The notes under the pieces are model-generated. The model had not been told where the DNA came from and made no database searches. It saw only the letters and a list, made by a program, of their open reading frames with translations. Shown here in pieces: positions 44,969 to 54,513 of a stretch of 64,000 nt of DNA. This DNA is from Pseudomonadota bacterium (lineage in GTDB: Bacteria; Pseudomonadota; Alphaproteobacteria; Caulobacterales; Caulobacteraceae). The stretch covers positions 1-64,000 of the forward strand of contig JAEYAO010000113.1 in NCBI GenBank assembly GCA_023456105.1. Direction: 5' to 3'. How positions within the stretch are numbered: the first letter of the stretch is position 1; every line of letters starts with the position of its first letter. The position numbers were made by a program, and so were the translations under genes.

Positions 44969-47900
44969 TGATCTCCGATCTGTCGGTCCGCCGGCCGGTT
45001 TTTGCGGCCGTGGCGTCGATCGTGCTCTGCGTGATCGGGCTAGCGGCCTTCTTCTTCCTGCCGGTGCGTGAGCTGCCGGACGTCGATCCGCCGATCGTGT
45101 CGGTCAGCACCAGCTACGCCGGCGCCTCCGCCGAGGTGATCGAAAGCCGGATCACCGAGCCGATCGAGCAGCAGATCGCCGGGATCCAGGGCGTGGAGCG
45201 GCTGAACTCCACCAGCCGCGACGGCCGCTCCAACGTCAACATCGAGTTCTCGCTGGACCGCAACATCGACGATGCGGCCAACGACGTGCGCGACCGCGTG
45301 TCGCGCGTGATCGGCAATCTGCCGGACCAGGCCGATCCGCCGGAAGTGGCGAAGGCCGATTCCGACAGCCAGCCGATCATCATCCTGTTCCTGCGCTCGA
45401 CCAGCATGAACAGGCTGCAGCTGACGGACTATGCGGACCGCAACCTCGTCGACCGGCTGGCGACGGTGCCGGGCGTGGCCCAGGTCAACATCTACGGCGA
45501 GCAGCGCTACGCCATGCGCATCTGGCTGGATCCAGCCGCGTTGGCCGCGCGCAACCTGACCGTCACCGACGTGGAGACGGCTCTGACCACACAGAACGTG
45601 GAGCTGCCGGCGGGATCGCTGGAGTCCACGTCCAAGGACTACACGGTCCGGGTCGCGCGCAATTATGCGCTGCCGCAGGATTTCGCTCAGTTGCCGGTCG
45701 GCACGCGCGGCTCGGCCTCCGTGTCGAGTGCGACGGCGACCGGCACGGGCAGCGGCTCGGCCGCCATCATCCAGGGGCAGCCGACCTATGTGACGCGGCT
45801 CGGCGACGTCGCCCGCATCGAGGAGGCGCCCGAGGAGGATCGCCGCCTGTTCCGAGGCAACGGCGTTGATCAGATCGGTCTGGCGGTGACCCGTCAGGCC
45901 CAGTCCAACGACCTGGCCATCTCCGACGGCGTCAAGAAGATGATGGAGGAGATCCAGCCCAGCCTTCCGCCCGGAACCGAGCTGGCGATCGGCTCGGACA
46001 ACTCGGTCTTCACCTCGCACGCCATCGACGAGGTCTGGATCACCATCGGCATCTCCATGGCCTTGGTGGCGCTGGTGAACTTCATCTTCCTGGGCAGCCT
46101 GCGCGCCGCCCTGATCCCGTCGATTGTTGCGCCGATCTGCCTGCTTGCGACCTTCATCGTGCTGGCCCCGCTCGGCTTCTCCCTGAACCTGCTGACGCTT
46201 CTGGCGCTGGTGCTGGCGATCGGCCTGGTGGTGGACGACGCCATCGTTGTGGTCGAGAACATCCAGCGCCGCCTGGACCTCGGCGAGCCGCCGCTGGTCG
46301 CCGCCGAGCGCGGGGCGCGGCAGGTGTTCTTCGCCGTGGTGGCGACCACGATCGTGCTGCTGTCGGTGTTTGCGCCGCTGCTGTTCCTTCCGGGCTACAT
46401 CGGCCGCCTGTTCGTGGAGCTGGCGGCGGCGATCGCGGCGGCCGTGGCCTTCTCGGCATTCTTGGCGCTGACGCTGTCGCCGATGCTGGCGTCGAAAATC
46501 CTGAAGCCGGCGCATGGTGGCGGCTGGGTCGCGCGTCGCGTCGACCGGGCGATGGACGGGCTGAAGAACTCCTACGGCGCCTCCTTGTCCGTCCTGCTTG
46601 GGCGTCGCGCGGCCGTGTTCGGCGTGGCCGGTCTGATCCTGCTGGTCGGCGGCGGCGCCGCAGCCATGTTCTTCACCCTGCCGGATGAGTTGGTGCCGCC
46701 CGAGGACCGCGGCCGGGTCAGCGTGCGCGTTCAGGGGCCGGAAGGCGCCGGCTTCGACTACACGCGCCGGATCATGCTGGGGCTGGAACCGATCCTTGAG
46801 GACTATCGCGCCTCGGGCGAAGCCGACAGTTATCTGGTGTCCGCGCCAGGCTTTGGCGGTGGCAGCTACAATTCTGGCAACGCAACACTGACCCTTGCGG
46901 ATTGGTCGGCGCGTGACCGATCGGCCGATGAGATCGCTCAGGAGTTGAACCGCAAGCTGCGGAGCCAGACGGACGCCCAGGTCAACGCCTCCACTCCTGG
47001 CGCCTTTCAGCGCGGGGGCGGCAACTCCAACTCGGTCGAGATGATCGTCACGGGCGCGGAGTACAGCCAGATCTACGCCTGGCTGCAGCCGGTGCTGGCG
47101 GCGGCGCAGGAGAACCCCGGCTTTTCCCGGCCGCGTCTGAACTATGAGCCCAACTCGCCGCGCCTGCTGGTCGATGTTGATCCGCAAAAGGCGGCGGCGC
47201 TTGGCGTGTCGTCGCAGACAATCGGACGGACGCTGGAGACCATGTTCGGTTCTCGCCGCGCCACGACCTACATCAAGGGCGGGCAGGAATACGATGTGAT
47301 CCTGCAGACGGAGCGGAACAATCGCCGCGAGGTCGGCGACCTGGAGGCGCTTTATGTCGCGACCGGCGGCGGACAGCTGGTGCCGCTATCGGCCGTGGTC
47401 GCCACTGAAACGACCGGGGACACGCCGGAGCGGCGACGCCTGGATCGGCAGCGTTCCATCTCCTTGCAGGCCGACCTGAACCCCGGCACCACCATAGCCG
47501 ACGCGGTCACCTTCCTGGAGACGGAGGCGGCCAAGCAGCAGACGAGCGGGATCACCCTTCAGTGGGGTGGCGCGGCGCGCGATCAGCAGGAGGCCGGCGG
47601 CGCCGTCGCGGCGGCGTTCGGCCTGGCGTTGCTGCTCGTCTTCCTGGTGCTGGCGGCGCAGTTCGAAAGCTGGATCACGCCGGCGGTGATCATGCTGACG
47701 GTGCCCCTGGCGGCGGCTGGAGGTCTGTTCGGCCTGCTGATGGCGGGCTCGAGCCTCAACATCTATTCGCAGATCGGCCTGATCATCCTGATCGGGGTGG
47801 CGGCCAAGAACGGCATCCTGATCGTGGAGTTCGCCAATCAGCTGCGCGACCAGGGGCGATCGATCAGCGAGGCGATCATCGAGTCGTCCACCCTGCGTCT

Positions 47901-48171
47901 GCGGCCCATCATCATGACCTCCATCGCCACGGCTTTCGGGGCCTTGCCGCTGGTGCTGTGGCAGGGAGCGGGGGCAGGCAGTCGCCAGACCATCGGGGTG
48001 GTGATCTTCACCGGCGCGATCTTCGCGACCCTGCTGACGCTGTTCGTGGTGCCGGTGATCTATGGCCTGCTGGCGCGCTTCACCCGATCGCCGGAATACA
48101 CCGCCCGCAAGATCGAGCAGTGGGAGGCCCAGGAGGGCTCGCGTCCTGAAGGTCTGGCTCCGGCCGAGTGA
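44965..48171 (+). CDS. RND-type efflux pump, HAE1 family inner-membrane transporter
   Basis: 1068 residues from ATG 44965, overlapping the adaptor stop. It begins with a cytoplasmic stretch SDLSVRRPVFA and the first membrane helix, followed by a large periplasmic loop (porter domain, GVEAQVNIYGEQRYAMRIWLD-like sequence PGVAQVNIYGEQRYAMRIWL) and a cluster of helices. TM4 contains AIGLVVDDAIVVVEN with the paired aspartates of the proton relay. A second periplasmic loop and TM8-12 follow (IGVAAKNGILIVEFANQ). The total of 12 helices and about 1050 residues is normal. It exports hydrophobic drugs or other toxic compounds by proton antiport. Confidence 0.95.
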   Translation: MMISDLSVRRPVFAAVASIVLCVIGLAAFFFLPVRELPDVDPPIVSVSTSYAGASAEVIESRITEPIEQQIAGIQGVERLNSTSRDGRSNVNIEFSLDRNIDDAANDVRDRVSRVIGNLPDQADPPEVAKADSDSQPIIILFLRSTSMNRLQLTDYADRNLVDRLATVPGVAQVNIYGEQRYAMRIWLDPAALAARNLTVTDVETALTTQNVELPAGSLESTSKDYTVRVARNYALPQDFAQLPVGTRGSASVSSATATGTGSGSAAIIQGQPTYVTRLGDVARIEEAPEEDRRLFRGNGVDQIGLAVTRQAQSNDLAISDGVKKMMEEIQPSLPPGTELAIGSDNSVFTSHAIDEVWITIGISMALVALVNFIFLGSLRAALIPSIVAPICLLATFIVLAPLGFSLNLLTLLALVLAIGLVVDDAIVVVENIQRRLDLGEPPLVAAERGARQVFFAVVATTIVLLSVFAPLLFLPGYIGRLFVELAAAIAAAVAFSAFLALTLSPMLASKILKPAHGGGWVARRVDRAMDGLKNSYGASLSVLLGRRAAVFGVAGLILLVGGGAAAMFFTLPDELVPPEDRGRVSVRVQGPEGAGFDYTRRIMLGLEPILEDYRASGEADSYLVSAPGFGGGSYNSGNATLTLADWSARDRSADEIAQELNRKLRSQTDAQVNASTPGAFQRGGGNSNSVEMIVTGAEYSQIYAWLQPVLAAAQENPGFSRPRLNYEPNSPRLLVDVDPQKAAALGVSSQTIGRTLETMFGSRRATTYIKGGQEYDVILQTERNNRREVGDLEALYVATGGGQLVPLSAVVATETTGDTPERRRLDRQRSISLQADLNPGTTIADAVTFLETEAAKQQTSGITLQWGGAARDQQEAGGAVAAAFGLALLLVFLVLAAQFESWITPAVIMLTVPLAAAGGLFGLLMAGSSLNIYSQIGLIILIGVAAKNGILIVEFANQLRDQGRSISEAIIESSTLRLRPIIMTSIATAFGALPLVLWQGAGAGSRQTIGVVIFTGAIFATLLTLFVVPVIYGLLARFTRSPEYTARKIEQWEAQEGSRPEGLAPAE

Positions 48172-48174
48172 GGA

Positions 48175-48666
48175 TCAGGAGGCGGGCGGCGTCGACGCTG
48201 GCGTATAGCCCGTCTCCACCTTCAAAAAGGCCACAAGGTCGCGCCGGTCCGTCGCAGCGGGAAGTCCGGGGAAGCTCATCTTGTTGCCCGGAAGGAAGGT
48301 GCGCGGGTTCTCCAGCCAATGGTCCAGGCGCTCGGCGTCCCAATTGAAGCCGGCGCTGCTGAGCGCGTTGGAGTAGTTGTAGCGCGGGTGCGACCCGGCC
48401 TGGCGTCCGAACACGCCCCACAGGTTCGGCCCCGTCATGTTCGCCCCCCCCTCGGTCAACGTGTGGCAGGACCGGCAGCGTGCAAAGGCGCGTCGACCAT
48501 TCTCCAGATCCGCCTGATTGTAGGGGGCGGGGAGGGACGCCAGCAGCATGGCCTTTTCCGCATCAGTCAGCGGTTCAGCCTTGGCGGCAGCTGGCGCAGC
48601 CACGTCATCTCCGCCGCACGCGGAAAGCGACAGGGCGGCGAAGGCGACGGCGAAAAGGCGGATCAT
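48175..48666 (-). CDS. Lipoprotein c-type cytochrome
   Basis: 163 residues from ATG 48666. The lipoprotein signal ends at Cys17 (LSLSAC). The single heme site is CRSCH (Cys64, Cys67, His68), and Met130 in GNKMSFPG is the likely sixth ligand, giving a class I cytochrome c (cytochrome c2 type) anchored to the membrane. It would carry electrons in the periplasm. It is convergent with the RND pump gene (3-base gap) and divergent from feoA. Confidence 0.92.
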   Translation of the reverse strand: MIRLFAVAFAALSLSACGGDDVAAPAAAKAEPLTDAEKAMLLASLPAPYNQADLENGRRAFARCRSCHTLTEGGANMTGPNLWGVFGRQAGSHPRYNYSNALSSAGFNWDAERLDHWLENPRTFLPGNKMSFPGLPAATDRRDLVAFLKVETGYTPASTPPAS

Positions 48667-48763
48667 GGCGGGCTCCGATCAGATGATTGGTGATACCGCA
48701 GCCCAAGCGTGTCGCAATGGCGCAGGATGTCCAAGCCGTCGCGCTGGACGCCGGGGTGCAGCA

Positions 48764-48782
48764 CCTGATAATCACTGTCAGG
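48764..48782 (+). promoter_or_regulatory. Weak Fur-like/inverted-repeat site upstream of feoA
   Basis: CCTGATAATCACTGTCAGG has CCTGA and TCAGG arms around a 9-base centre and contains GATAATCA, which resembles a Fur box half. It lies 39 bases before the feoA start. The match to known Fur or Irr boxes is partial. Confidence 0.3.
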
Positions 48783-48821
48783 TAATCGCGGCGCTGGGGG
48801 GCGTCGCCAAGGCGAGCGTTC

Positions 48822-49088
48822 ATGACCCACACAATCAAGCTGAGCGAGGCTCGCTGCGGCGATCGCGGCGTCATCGTTCAGGTCGGCGATCAGTCCCGTC
48901 ACAAGGAACACGAGATCGAGCTGGAGAGACGTCTGCTGGAGTTGGGCTTCGTGGAAGGGGCCCAGGTCGAACTGCTGCACCAGGGGCTGTTCGGCGGCGA
49001 TCCGATCGCCATGAAGGTCGACGACATGCGCGTTGCCTTGCGGCGCCGCGAAGCCGCCAGCCTGCTGATCCGCTGCGACGCCGCCTGA
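48822..49088 (+). CDS. feoA: Ferrous iron transport protein A
   Basis: 88 residues from ATG 48822, an SH3-like FeoA domain with KLSEARCGDRGVIVQV and RRLLELGFVEGAQVELLHQGLFGGDPIAMKV, the family's two conserved halves. It is a small cytosolic partner that regulates FeoB. Its TGA overlaps the feoB ATG (TGATG). Confidence 0.92.
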   Translation: MTHTIKLSEARCGDRGVIVQVGDQSRHKEHEIELERRLLELGFVEGAQVELLHQGLFGGDPIAMKVDDMRVALRRREAASLLIRCDAA

Positions 49089-50959
49089 TGGACGTCGCCC
49101 TTCGTCCCGCCCGCATCGCGCTGGTCGGCAATCCCAACAGCGGCAAGACCGCTTTGTTCAACGCCCTGACCGGCGCGCACCAGAAGGTCGCGAACTATGC
49201 GGGCGTCACTGTCGAGCGGAAGGAGGGGCTGATCCGCTCCGCCGGCGGCCGGACCATGACGGTGCTGGACCTGCCCGGAACCTACTCCTTGCGCGCGCGC
49301 AGTCCGGACGAAGAGGTCACGCGCGACGCTGTGCTGGGCAAGCTGGCCGGCGAGGAGCCGCCGGACGTGCTGGTCTGCGTCGCTGACGCCACCAATCTGC
49401 GGCTGGTGCTGCGGCTGGTGCTGGAGTTGAAGCAGGTGGGCCGGCCCATGGTGCTGGCGCTGAACATGTACGATATCGCCCAGCGACAGGGCCTGCGCAT
49501 CGATCTGGATGCGCTGCGCGATGAACTGGGCGTTCCCATCGTCACGACGGTGGCCACGCGCAAGCGCGGGATCGACGATTTGGTCGCGGCGGTGGAGGCC
49601 GAGGCCGGCGTGTGGCGCGTCGAAACCCACAATGGGTGGCATGCACCCGACGCGGCGCAGCTCCGTTCGGCGCACCGCGAGGCCGAGCGCATCCTGAAGG
49701 CCTGCGTGCGGCCGCCCGAGCGGCCCGACACCCTGACAGGGCGGATCGATTCGGTGCTGTTGCATCCTGTCGCCGGCCTGGTGATCCTGCTGGGCCTGCT
49801 GTTTGTCATGTTTCAGGCGGTGTTCGCCTGGGCTGGTCCGCTGATGGACGCGATCGAGGCGGGAGTGGCGGGCCTGGGCGGGCTGGTCGCCACAGCGGTT
49901 CCCGACGGTCTGCTCCAGAGCCTGATCGTCGACGGGCTGATCTCCGGCGTGGGCAGCGTGCTGGTGTTCCTGCCGCAGATCCTGATCCTTTTCCTTTTCA
50001 TCATCCTCCTGGAAGATTTCGGCTACATGGCGCGGGCGGCCTTTCTGATGGACCGCATCATGGGCGGGGCTGGCCTGCACGGCCGCGCCTTCATCCCGCT
50101 GTTGTCGAGCTTCGCCTGCGCTATTCCGGGCATCATGGCGACGCGTGTGATCGAGAGCCGGCGTGACCGACTGACCACCATTCTGGTCGCGCCGCTGATG
50201 ACCTGCTCGGCGCGCATTCCGGTCTACACCCTGATCATCGCCGCCTTCATTCCGGACGAGACCGTGTGGGGGTTCGCCAATCTGCAGGGACTGGTGATGT
50301 TCGGCCTGTATGCCGCAGGGATTGTTAGCGCGCTGACGGTGTCCTTTCTGATCCGGCGGGTTTTCTGGCGCGGCGCGGTTGAGCCGTTCATGATGGAACT
50401 GCCGGCCTATAAGCTGCCCGACCTGAAGAGCGTGCTGTTCAACCTCTGGCTCCGGGCCAAGGTGTTCCTGAACCGGGCCGGGCGAATCATCCTGCCGCTG
50501 ATGGTGCTGGTGTGGGCCGCCTCGACCTTCCCCTATCCGCCGGAGGGCGCGACGGGGCCGGCCATAGACTATTCGCTGGCGGGCGTCCTGGGTCATGCGC
50601 TCGAGCCGCTGTTCGCGCCCATCGGCTTCAACTGGCAGATGGTGATCGCGCTGATCCCCGGCATGGCCGCGCGTGAAGTGGCGGTCGCCGCCCTGGGGTC
50701 GGTCTATGCGGTGGCCGACGCCGAGACCGCGACGGGGATGATGGCCTCGACGCTGGCCGCCAACTGGTCGCTGGCGACGGGTCTGGCCTTCCTGGCCTGG
50801 TACATCTTCGCCCCGCAGTGCGTGCCGACGCTGGGCGTGGTCCGACGCGAGACCAACTCGCGCAAGTGGACCTGGATCATGATCGGCTACATGTTCGGCC
50901 TGGCCTATCTCGCCGCCTTCCTGACCTACCGGATCGGGGTGGCGCTGGGCGCGGGCTGA
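49088..50959 (+). CDS. feoB: Ferrous iron transporter B
   Basis: 623 residues from ATG 49088, overlapping the feoA stop. N-terminal G domain: G1 GNPNSGKT (14-21), G3 DLPGTYSL and G4 NMYD. The membrane part contains two Gate-type regions, including LLSSFACAIPGIMATR and AREVAVAALGSVYAV. The protein is shorter than E. coli FeoB (773) but in the normal range for alphaproteobacteria. It imports Fe2+ across the inner membrane with GTP. No feoC is present. Confidence 0.95.
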   Translation: MDVALRPARIALVGNPNSGKTALFNALTGAHQKVANYAGVTVERKEGLIRSAGGRTMTVLDLPGTYSLRARSPDEEVTRDAVLGKLAGEEPPDVLVCVADATNLRLVLRLVLELKQVGRPMVLALNMYDIAQRQGLRIDLDALRDELGVPIVTTVATRKRGIDDLVAAVEAEAGVWRVETHNGWHAPDAAQLRSAHREAERILKACVRPPERPDTLTGRIDSVLLHPVAGLVILLGLLFVMFQAVFAWAGPLMDAIEAGVAGLGGLVATAVPDGLLQSLIVDGLISGVGSVLVFLPQILILFLFIILLEDFGYMARAAFLMDRIMGGAGLHGRAFIPLLSSFACAIPGIMATRVIESRRDRLTTILVAPLMTCSARIPVYTLIIAAFIPDETVWGFANLQGLVMFGLYAAGIVSALTVSFLIRRVFWRGAVEPFMMELPAYKLPDLKSVLFNLWLRAKVFLNRAGRIILPLMVLVWAASTFPYPPEGATGPAIDYSLAGVLGHALEPLFAPIGFNWQMVIALIPGMAAREVAVAALGSVYAVADAETATGMMASTLAANWSLATGLAFLAWYIFAPQCVPTLGVVRRETNSRKWTWIMIGYMFGLAYLAAFLTYRIGVALGAG

Positions 50960-50966
50960 CGACGGA

Positions 50967-51593
50967 TCAGCGGCCGGTGGTCAGCTTGACCACCAGATGC
51001 GCGGTCGTGTCGATGATGGCCTCGGCCGTGTCCGCGCGGCGCAGCAGTTCGAAGCCGGCGGCGGTCGATTCCACCAGGCTGGCGACCTGATAGGAGGCAA
51101 GGCGGGGGCTCAGCGTCTTGGGCATCAAGCCGCTGTGGTGCGCCTGGGCGATGCGGCGTTCGATCGCCAGGTGCAGCCGGCGCAGGCGGTTGATGCGGCT
51201 TTCGGCGAAAGCCGGCTCGCCCTTGTCCGCCAGCATGTGTTCGACCCTGAGGACCGGCCCGTGCTTGTCCCAAACCGCCAGAAGATCGGTGACGAAGGCG
51301 CGGGAAGACGCAAAGGCCCGCTCGCCCGCCCAATCGGTCTGGAAGTGCTTTTCCAATCCCCGGCAGTCGGCGCCCGCCTCTTCGCACAGGGCGAGAACCG
51401 GCTCCTCCACCGTCTTGAAGTAGGTGTAGAAGTTCGACGGCGAGACGCCGGCGGCGGACGCCACGTCGGCTACCCGGATCTCGCCCACATGCCGCTCGTT
51501 CAGCAGTCCGCGCGCGGCGTCCAGGATGGAGCGCCGGGTGCGGCCTCCGCGCGCGCCGATCCTGTGTCCCAGCTTGTTGATGTTGTCGGACAT
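50967..51593 (-). CDS. TetR-family transcriptional regulator
   Basis: 208 residues from ATG 51593. The N-terminal HTH is typical: RRSILDAARGLLNERHVGEIRVADVASAAGVSPSNFYTYFKT, split here as ADVASAAGVSPSNFYTYF for the helix-turn-helix. The C-terminal ligand domain is less conserved (EEAGADCRGLEKHFQTDW). It ends 7 bases from feoB in convergent orientation. Target unknown; the nearest operator-like palindromes in the window are 43791-43811 and 42107-42122, both several kb away. Confidence 0.9.
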   Translation of the reverse strand: MSDNINKLGHRIGARGGRTRRSILDAARGLLNERHVGEIRVADVASAAGVSPSNFYTYFKTVEEPVLALCEEAGADCRGLEKHFQTDWAGERAFASSRAFVTDLLAVWDKHGPVLRVEHMLADKGEPAFAESRINRLRRLHLAIERRIAQAHHSGLMPKTLSPRLASYQVASLVESTAAGFELLRRADTAEAIIDTTAHLVVKLTTGR

Positions 51594-51681
51594 TCCACCT
51601 GACGAACAGGATGAATCAAGGCGCGCCCCGATGAAGCCCCACTGTATCGCCACGGGGGAGTGAAGACCAGATTCACAAGGG

Positions 51682-51715
51682 AAAAGCCCCGCTGATCGCG
51701 AGGGCTCAGCGGGGC
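51682..51715 (-). terminator. Rho-independent terminator for tRNA-Thr
   Basis: Read on the minus strand, GCCCCGCTGA and TCAGCGGGGC form a perfect 10-bp stem (51715-51706 with 51695-51686) followed by TTTTC at 51685-51681. It lies 100 bases downstream of the tRNA 3' end. It separates the tRNA from the TetR gene on the same strand. Confidence 0.85.
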
Positions 51716-51815
51716 GAGCGCAGGCTCTGCAAGGCGCTCGGCGGACCGAACCCCCGACGCTCGGCCGGCACGAGATAAACTTGCAAAGCTGCAGGATCGT
51801 TCCCGCTGAAGCGCG

Positions 51816-51891
51816 TGGTGCCGGTTGCAGGAATCGAACCCGCGACATCCAGTTTACAAAACTGGCGCTCTACCAACTGAGCTAAACCGGC
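51816..51891 (-). tRNA. tRNA-Thr(UGU)
   Basis: On the minus strand GCCGGTTTAGCTCAGTTGG begins a complete cloverleaf. The acceptor GCCGGTT pairs with AACCGGC, the D arm is GCTC..GAGC, and the anticodon stem-loop is CCAGT-TTTGTAA-ACTGG with anticodon TGT. The T arm GCGGGTTCGATTCCTGC is regular. It ends with encoded CCA. Anticodon UGU reads ACA threonine codons. Confidence 0.97.
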
Positions 51892-51949
51892 CCGCGTCGT
51901 GCGGATCAGCGGTCCTTATGCTTTTCGCGCCCCGCTTTCGCAAGCGTGC

Positions 51950-52387
51950 TCAGTCGAGTTCGGCGCGGATGCGCTGAGCCAGCGCCTCCAGCGTCGCCGG
52001 GTCCGCCTGCGGCGCATGGCCGTGACCCTTCATGCCGCGATCGCTCCAGCGAGGCACGATGTGGAAATGCAGGTGGAAGACCGTCTGGCCGCCGGCGTCT
52101 CCGTTGAACTGCATCAGGCTGAGACCGTCCGGCTTCAGCGCCGTCTCGACCGCGCGCGCCGTGCGTTGCACCGCGGCCATCAGGCGCGTCAGCACCTCGG
52201 GCTCGACGTCCAGGATGTTGCGGGCCTTTGACGTCCTGGAAATCACCAGCACATGGCCTTCCGACTGTGGAAAGACATCCATGAAGGCACGGACGTGCTC
52301 GTCTTCCCAGACGACGACGCTGGGAATCTCGGCGCGCAGGATGCGGGCGAAGATGTTGTCGGGATCGTAGTCGCCGTAGAGGCTCAT
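51950..52387 (-). CDS. HIT-family nucleotide hydrolase
   Basis: 145 residues from ATG 52387. The histidine triad is HLHFH (His105, His107, His109), with the N-terminal NIFARILRAEIPS and FPQSEGHVLVISR typical of the HinT/Fhit superfamily. Such enzymes hydrolyse nucleotide-phosphoramidate or adenylated molecules. It lies divergent from fabD, with a 131-base gap, and downstream of the tRNA on the same strand. Confidence 0.92.
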   Translation of the reverse strand: MSLYGDYDPDNIFARILRAEIPSVVVWEDEHVRAFMDVFPQSEGHVLVISRTSKARNILDVEPEVLTRLMAAVQRTARAVETALKPDGLSLMQFNGDAGGQTVFHLHFHIVPRWSDRGMKGHGHAPQADPATLEALAQRIRAELD

Positions 52388-52518
52388 CGTGCGGCTCCGC
52401 TGGTGGATCGGCCGGAGCCTAGCAAGTGGCGAGGGCAGGGGGAAAGCCGTCGCTCCCTTGCCCCGGCGGAAGGTTGGGCCTACCGCTTCGCGCCGGAATC
52501 ACGGATCGTGGACGGACA

Positions 52519-53466
52519 ATGACCACAGCGCTTCTTTTTCCCGGACAGGGCAGTCAGGCGGTCGGCATGGGCGCGGCGCTCGCCGAGGCCTTCGCCTCGG
52601 CGCGGGAGGTATTCGCCGAGGTCGACCAGGCGCTGGGCCAGGACCTGTCCGGTCTGATGCGGGATGGTCCCGAGGACCAGCTGACCCTGACCGAGAACGC
52701 CCAGCCGGCGCTGATGGCGGTGTCGCTGGCCGTCGTGCGGGTGCTGGACAGGGACTTCGGCGTGGCGGTCGATCGGGCGAGCTTCGTCGCCGGCCACTCG
52801 TTGGGCGAATACTCCGCCTTGGCGGCGTCGGGCGCCCTGGCTTTGGCGGACACCGCGCGTCTGCTGAAGCTGCGCGGCCAGGCGATGCAGCGCGCCGTGC
52901 CGGTTGGCCGGGGCGCGATGGCGTCGCTGATCGGACCCAAGACCGATCTGGCGCTTGCCGAGGCGGCGGCTCAGGCGGGTTCGGAGCTCGGCGTCTGCGT
53001 CGTGGCCAACGACAACAACGCCGGCAACATCGTCATTTCGGGCGACAAGGCCGCCGTGGACCGCGCCATTGAAAAGGCCAAGGAACTGGGCGCCCGCGCC
53101 ATTCCGCTGAACGTCTCCGCGCCATTTCACTGCCCCCTGATGCAGCCGGCGGCCGACGAGATGGCGCAGGCGCTCTCGTCCGCCGCGATCGCCGCGCCGC
53201 GTCTCCCGGTCGTGGCCAACGTCACGGCGCGGCCCGAGACCGATCCAGAGACCCTCCGCCGCCTGCTGGTCGAGCAGGTGACCGGGCGGGTGCGCTGGCG
53301 CGAGAGCATGGAATGGCTGGCGTCCGAAGGCGGCGTCACCCGCTTCGTCGAGGTCGGCTCGGGCAAGGTCCTGACCGGCATGGCCAAGCGCATCGCGCCC
53401 GGCGCCGAGAGCCTGGCCCTGAATACGCCCGAGGACTTGGAAGCGTTCGCGCGATCAATCGCCTGA
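52519..53466 (+). CDS. fabD: Malonyl-CoA:ACP transacylase
   Basis: 315 residues from ATG 52519. The active-site serine is Ser94 in AGHSLGEYSAL, His204 in SAPFHCPLM is its catalytic partner, and the N-terminal FPGQGSQAVGMG is the family opening. It loads malonyl groups onto ACP. It starts the fabD-fabG-acpP-fabF fatty acid synthesis string. The intergenic region after it carries a repeat element. Confidence 0.96.
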   Translation: MTTALLFPGQGSQAVGMGAALAEAFASAREVFAEVDQALGQDLSGLMRDGPEDQLTLTENAQPALMAVSLAVVRVLDRDFGVAVDRASFVAGHSLGEYSALAASGALALADTARLLKLRGQAMQRAVPVGRGAMASLIGPKTDLALAEAAAQAGSELGVCVVANDNNAGNIVISGDKAAVDRAIEKAKELGARAIPLNVSAPFHCPLMQPAADEMAQALSSAAIAAPRLPVVANVTARPETDPETLRRLLVEQVTGRVRWRESMEWLASEGGVTRFVEVGSGKVLTGMAKRIAPGAESLALNTPEDLEAFARSIA

Positions 53467-53472
53467 GACCAT

Positions 53473-53593
53473 CGTCGTCCTTGGGCTTGACCCGAGGACG
53501 GGAATATCCGCCGCTGTGCGTCCGACGATCAGGCGGCCATATCAACATCGGCGCGGCACAGCGCCTGATCCTCGGGTAAGCCCGAGGGTGACG
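53473..53593. repeat. Paired inverted palindromic (REP-like) element
   Basis: Two related 25-26 bp units face each other: CCTTGGGCTTGACCCGAGGA (53479-53498) and TCCTCGGGTAAGCCCGAGGG (53569-53588). Each is itself nearly palindromic, and each can form a hairpin. The pattern resembles the short extragenic palindromes common in alphaproteobacteria. It lies between fabD and fabG and could affect mRNA stability or termination between them. Confidence 0.6.
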
Positions 53594-53610
53594 GAACAGG
53601 GAGAGACGGG

Positions 53611-54351
53611 ATGTTCAATCTCGCAGGAAAAACCGCGCTGGTGACCGGCGCGACGGGCGGCATCGGCGGCGCGATCGCGCGGGCCCTGCACGCGCAAGGC
53701 GCCACGGTCGTCCTGTCCGGGACGCGCGAGGCGGTGCTGGCGGACCTGGCGTCGCAGTTGGGCGAGCGGGCGCACTTCGCCACGGCCAACCTGTCGGAAG
53801 CGTCTTCGGTGGATGGCCTAGTGGCGGCGGCGGAAGCGGCGGCGGGCGCGCCGCTCGACATCTTGGTGGCCAACGCCGGCATCACCAAGGACGGTCTGCT
53901 GATGCGGATGAAGGACGAGGATTTCGCCTCGGTGCTGCAGGTCAATCTGGAGAGCTATTTCCGCCTGACCCGCGCTGCGGTGAAGGGCATGATGAAGCGT
54001 CGGCAGGGCAGGATCATCGGCGTGACCTCGGTGGTGGGTGTCACCGGCAATCCGGGACAGACCAACTATTCCGCCTCCAAGGCCGGAATGATTGGCTTCT
54101 CCAAATCGCTGGCTCAGGAGGTCGGCTCGCGCGGCATCACCGTCAACTGCATCGCGCCCGGCTTTATCGCCTCGCCCATGACGGACGTGCTGAACGAGGG
54201 CCAGCGCGATGCGATCCTTGGCCGCATCCCAGCCGGTCGGCTGGGCCAGGGCGAGGAGATCGCCGCCGCCGCCGTCTATCTGGCGTCGGACGAGGCCGCC
54301 TATGTCACGGGGCAGACGCTGCACGTGAACGGCGGCATGGCAATGATCTGA
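53611..54351 (+). CDS. fabG: 3-oxoacyl-[ACP] reductase
   Basis: 246 residues from ATG 53611 with GGAGAGA upstream. The Rossmann loop is TGATGGIGGAIA and the SDR catalytic tetrad includes Ser140, Tyr153 and Lys157 (NYSASKAG). Residues NAG (88-90) complete the family pattern. It reduces beta-ketoacyl-ACP with NADPH. It follows fabD and precedes acpP, as in many bacteria. Confidence 0.95.
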   Translation: MFNLAGKTALVTGATGGIGGAIARALHAQGATVVLSGTREAVLADLASQLGERAHFATANLSEASSVDGLVAAAEAAAGAPLDILVANAGITKDGLLMRMKDEDFASVLQVNLESYFRLTRAAVKGMMKRRQGRIIGVTSVVGVTGNPGQTNYSASKAGMIGFSKSLAQEVGSRGITVNCIAPGFIASPMTDVLNEGQRDAILGRIPAGRLGQGEEIAAAAVYLASDEAAYVTGQTLHVNGGMAMI

Positions 54352-54513
54352 TCGCCACCGCACCTATTTCCTGCCCGTCTGGCTGTGCTAAAGGGCGGGA
54401 ATGCTTTGGCGGCTCCTGCTTTGTGCTTGCGTCGCCCTTGCTGCCGTGAGACGGCGATTTATCGATGAGACCCCGCCTCTACGGCGACTACACAAACAGG
54501 CAGAGAGACACCG

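Noticed and set aside
54369..54401. Hairpin after fabG as an intrinsic terminator
   Set aside because: The arms TTCCTGCCC and GGGCGGGAA pair imperfectly and no T-tract follows.
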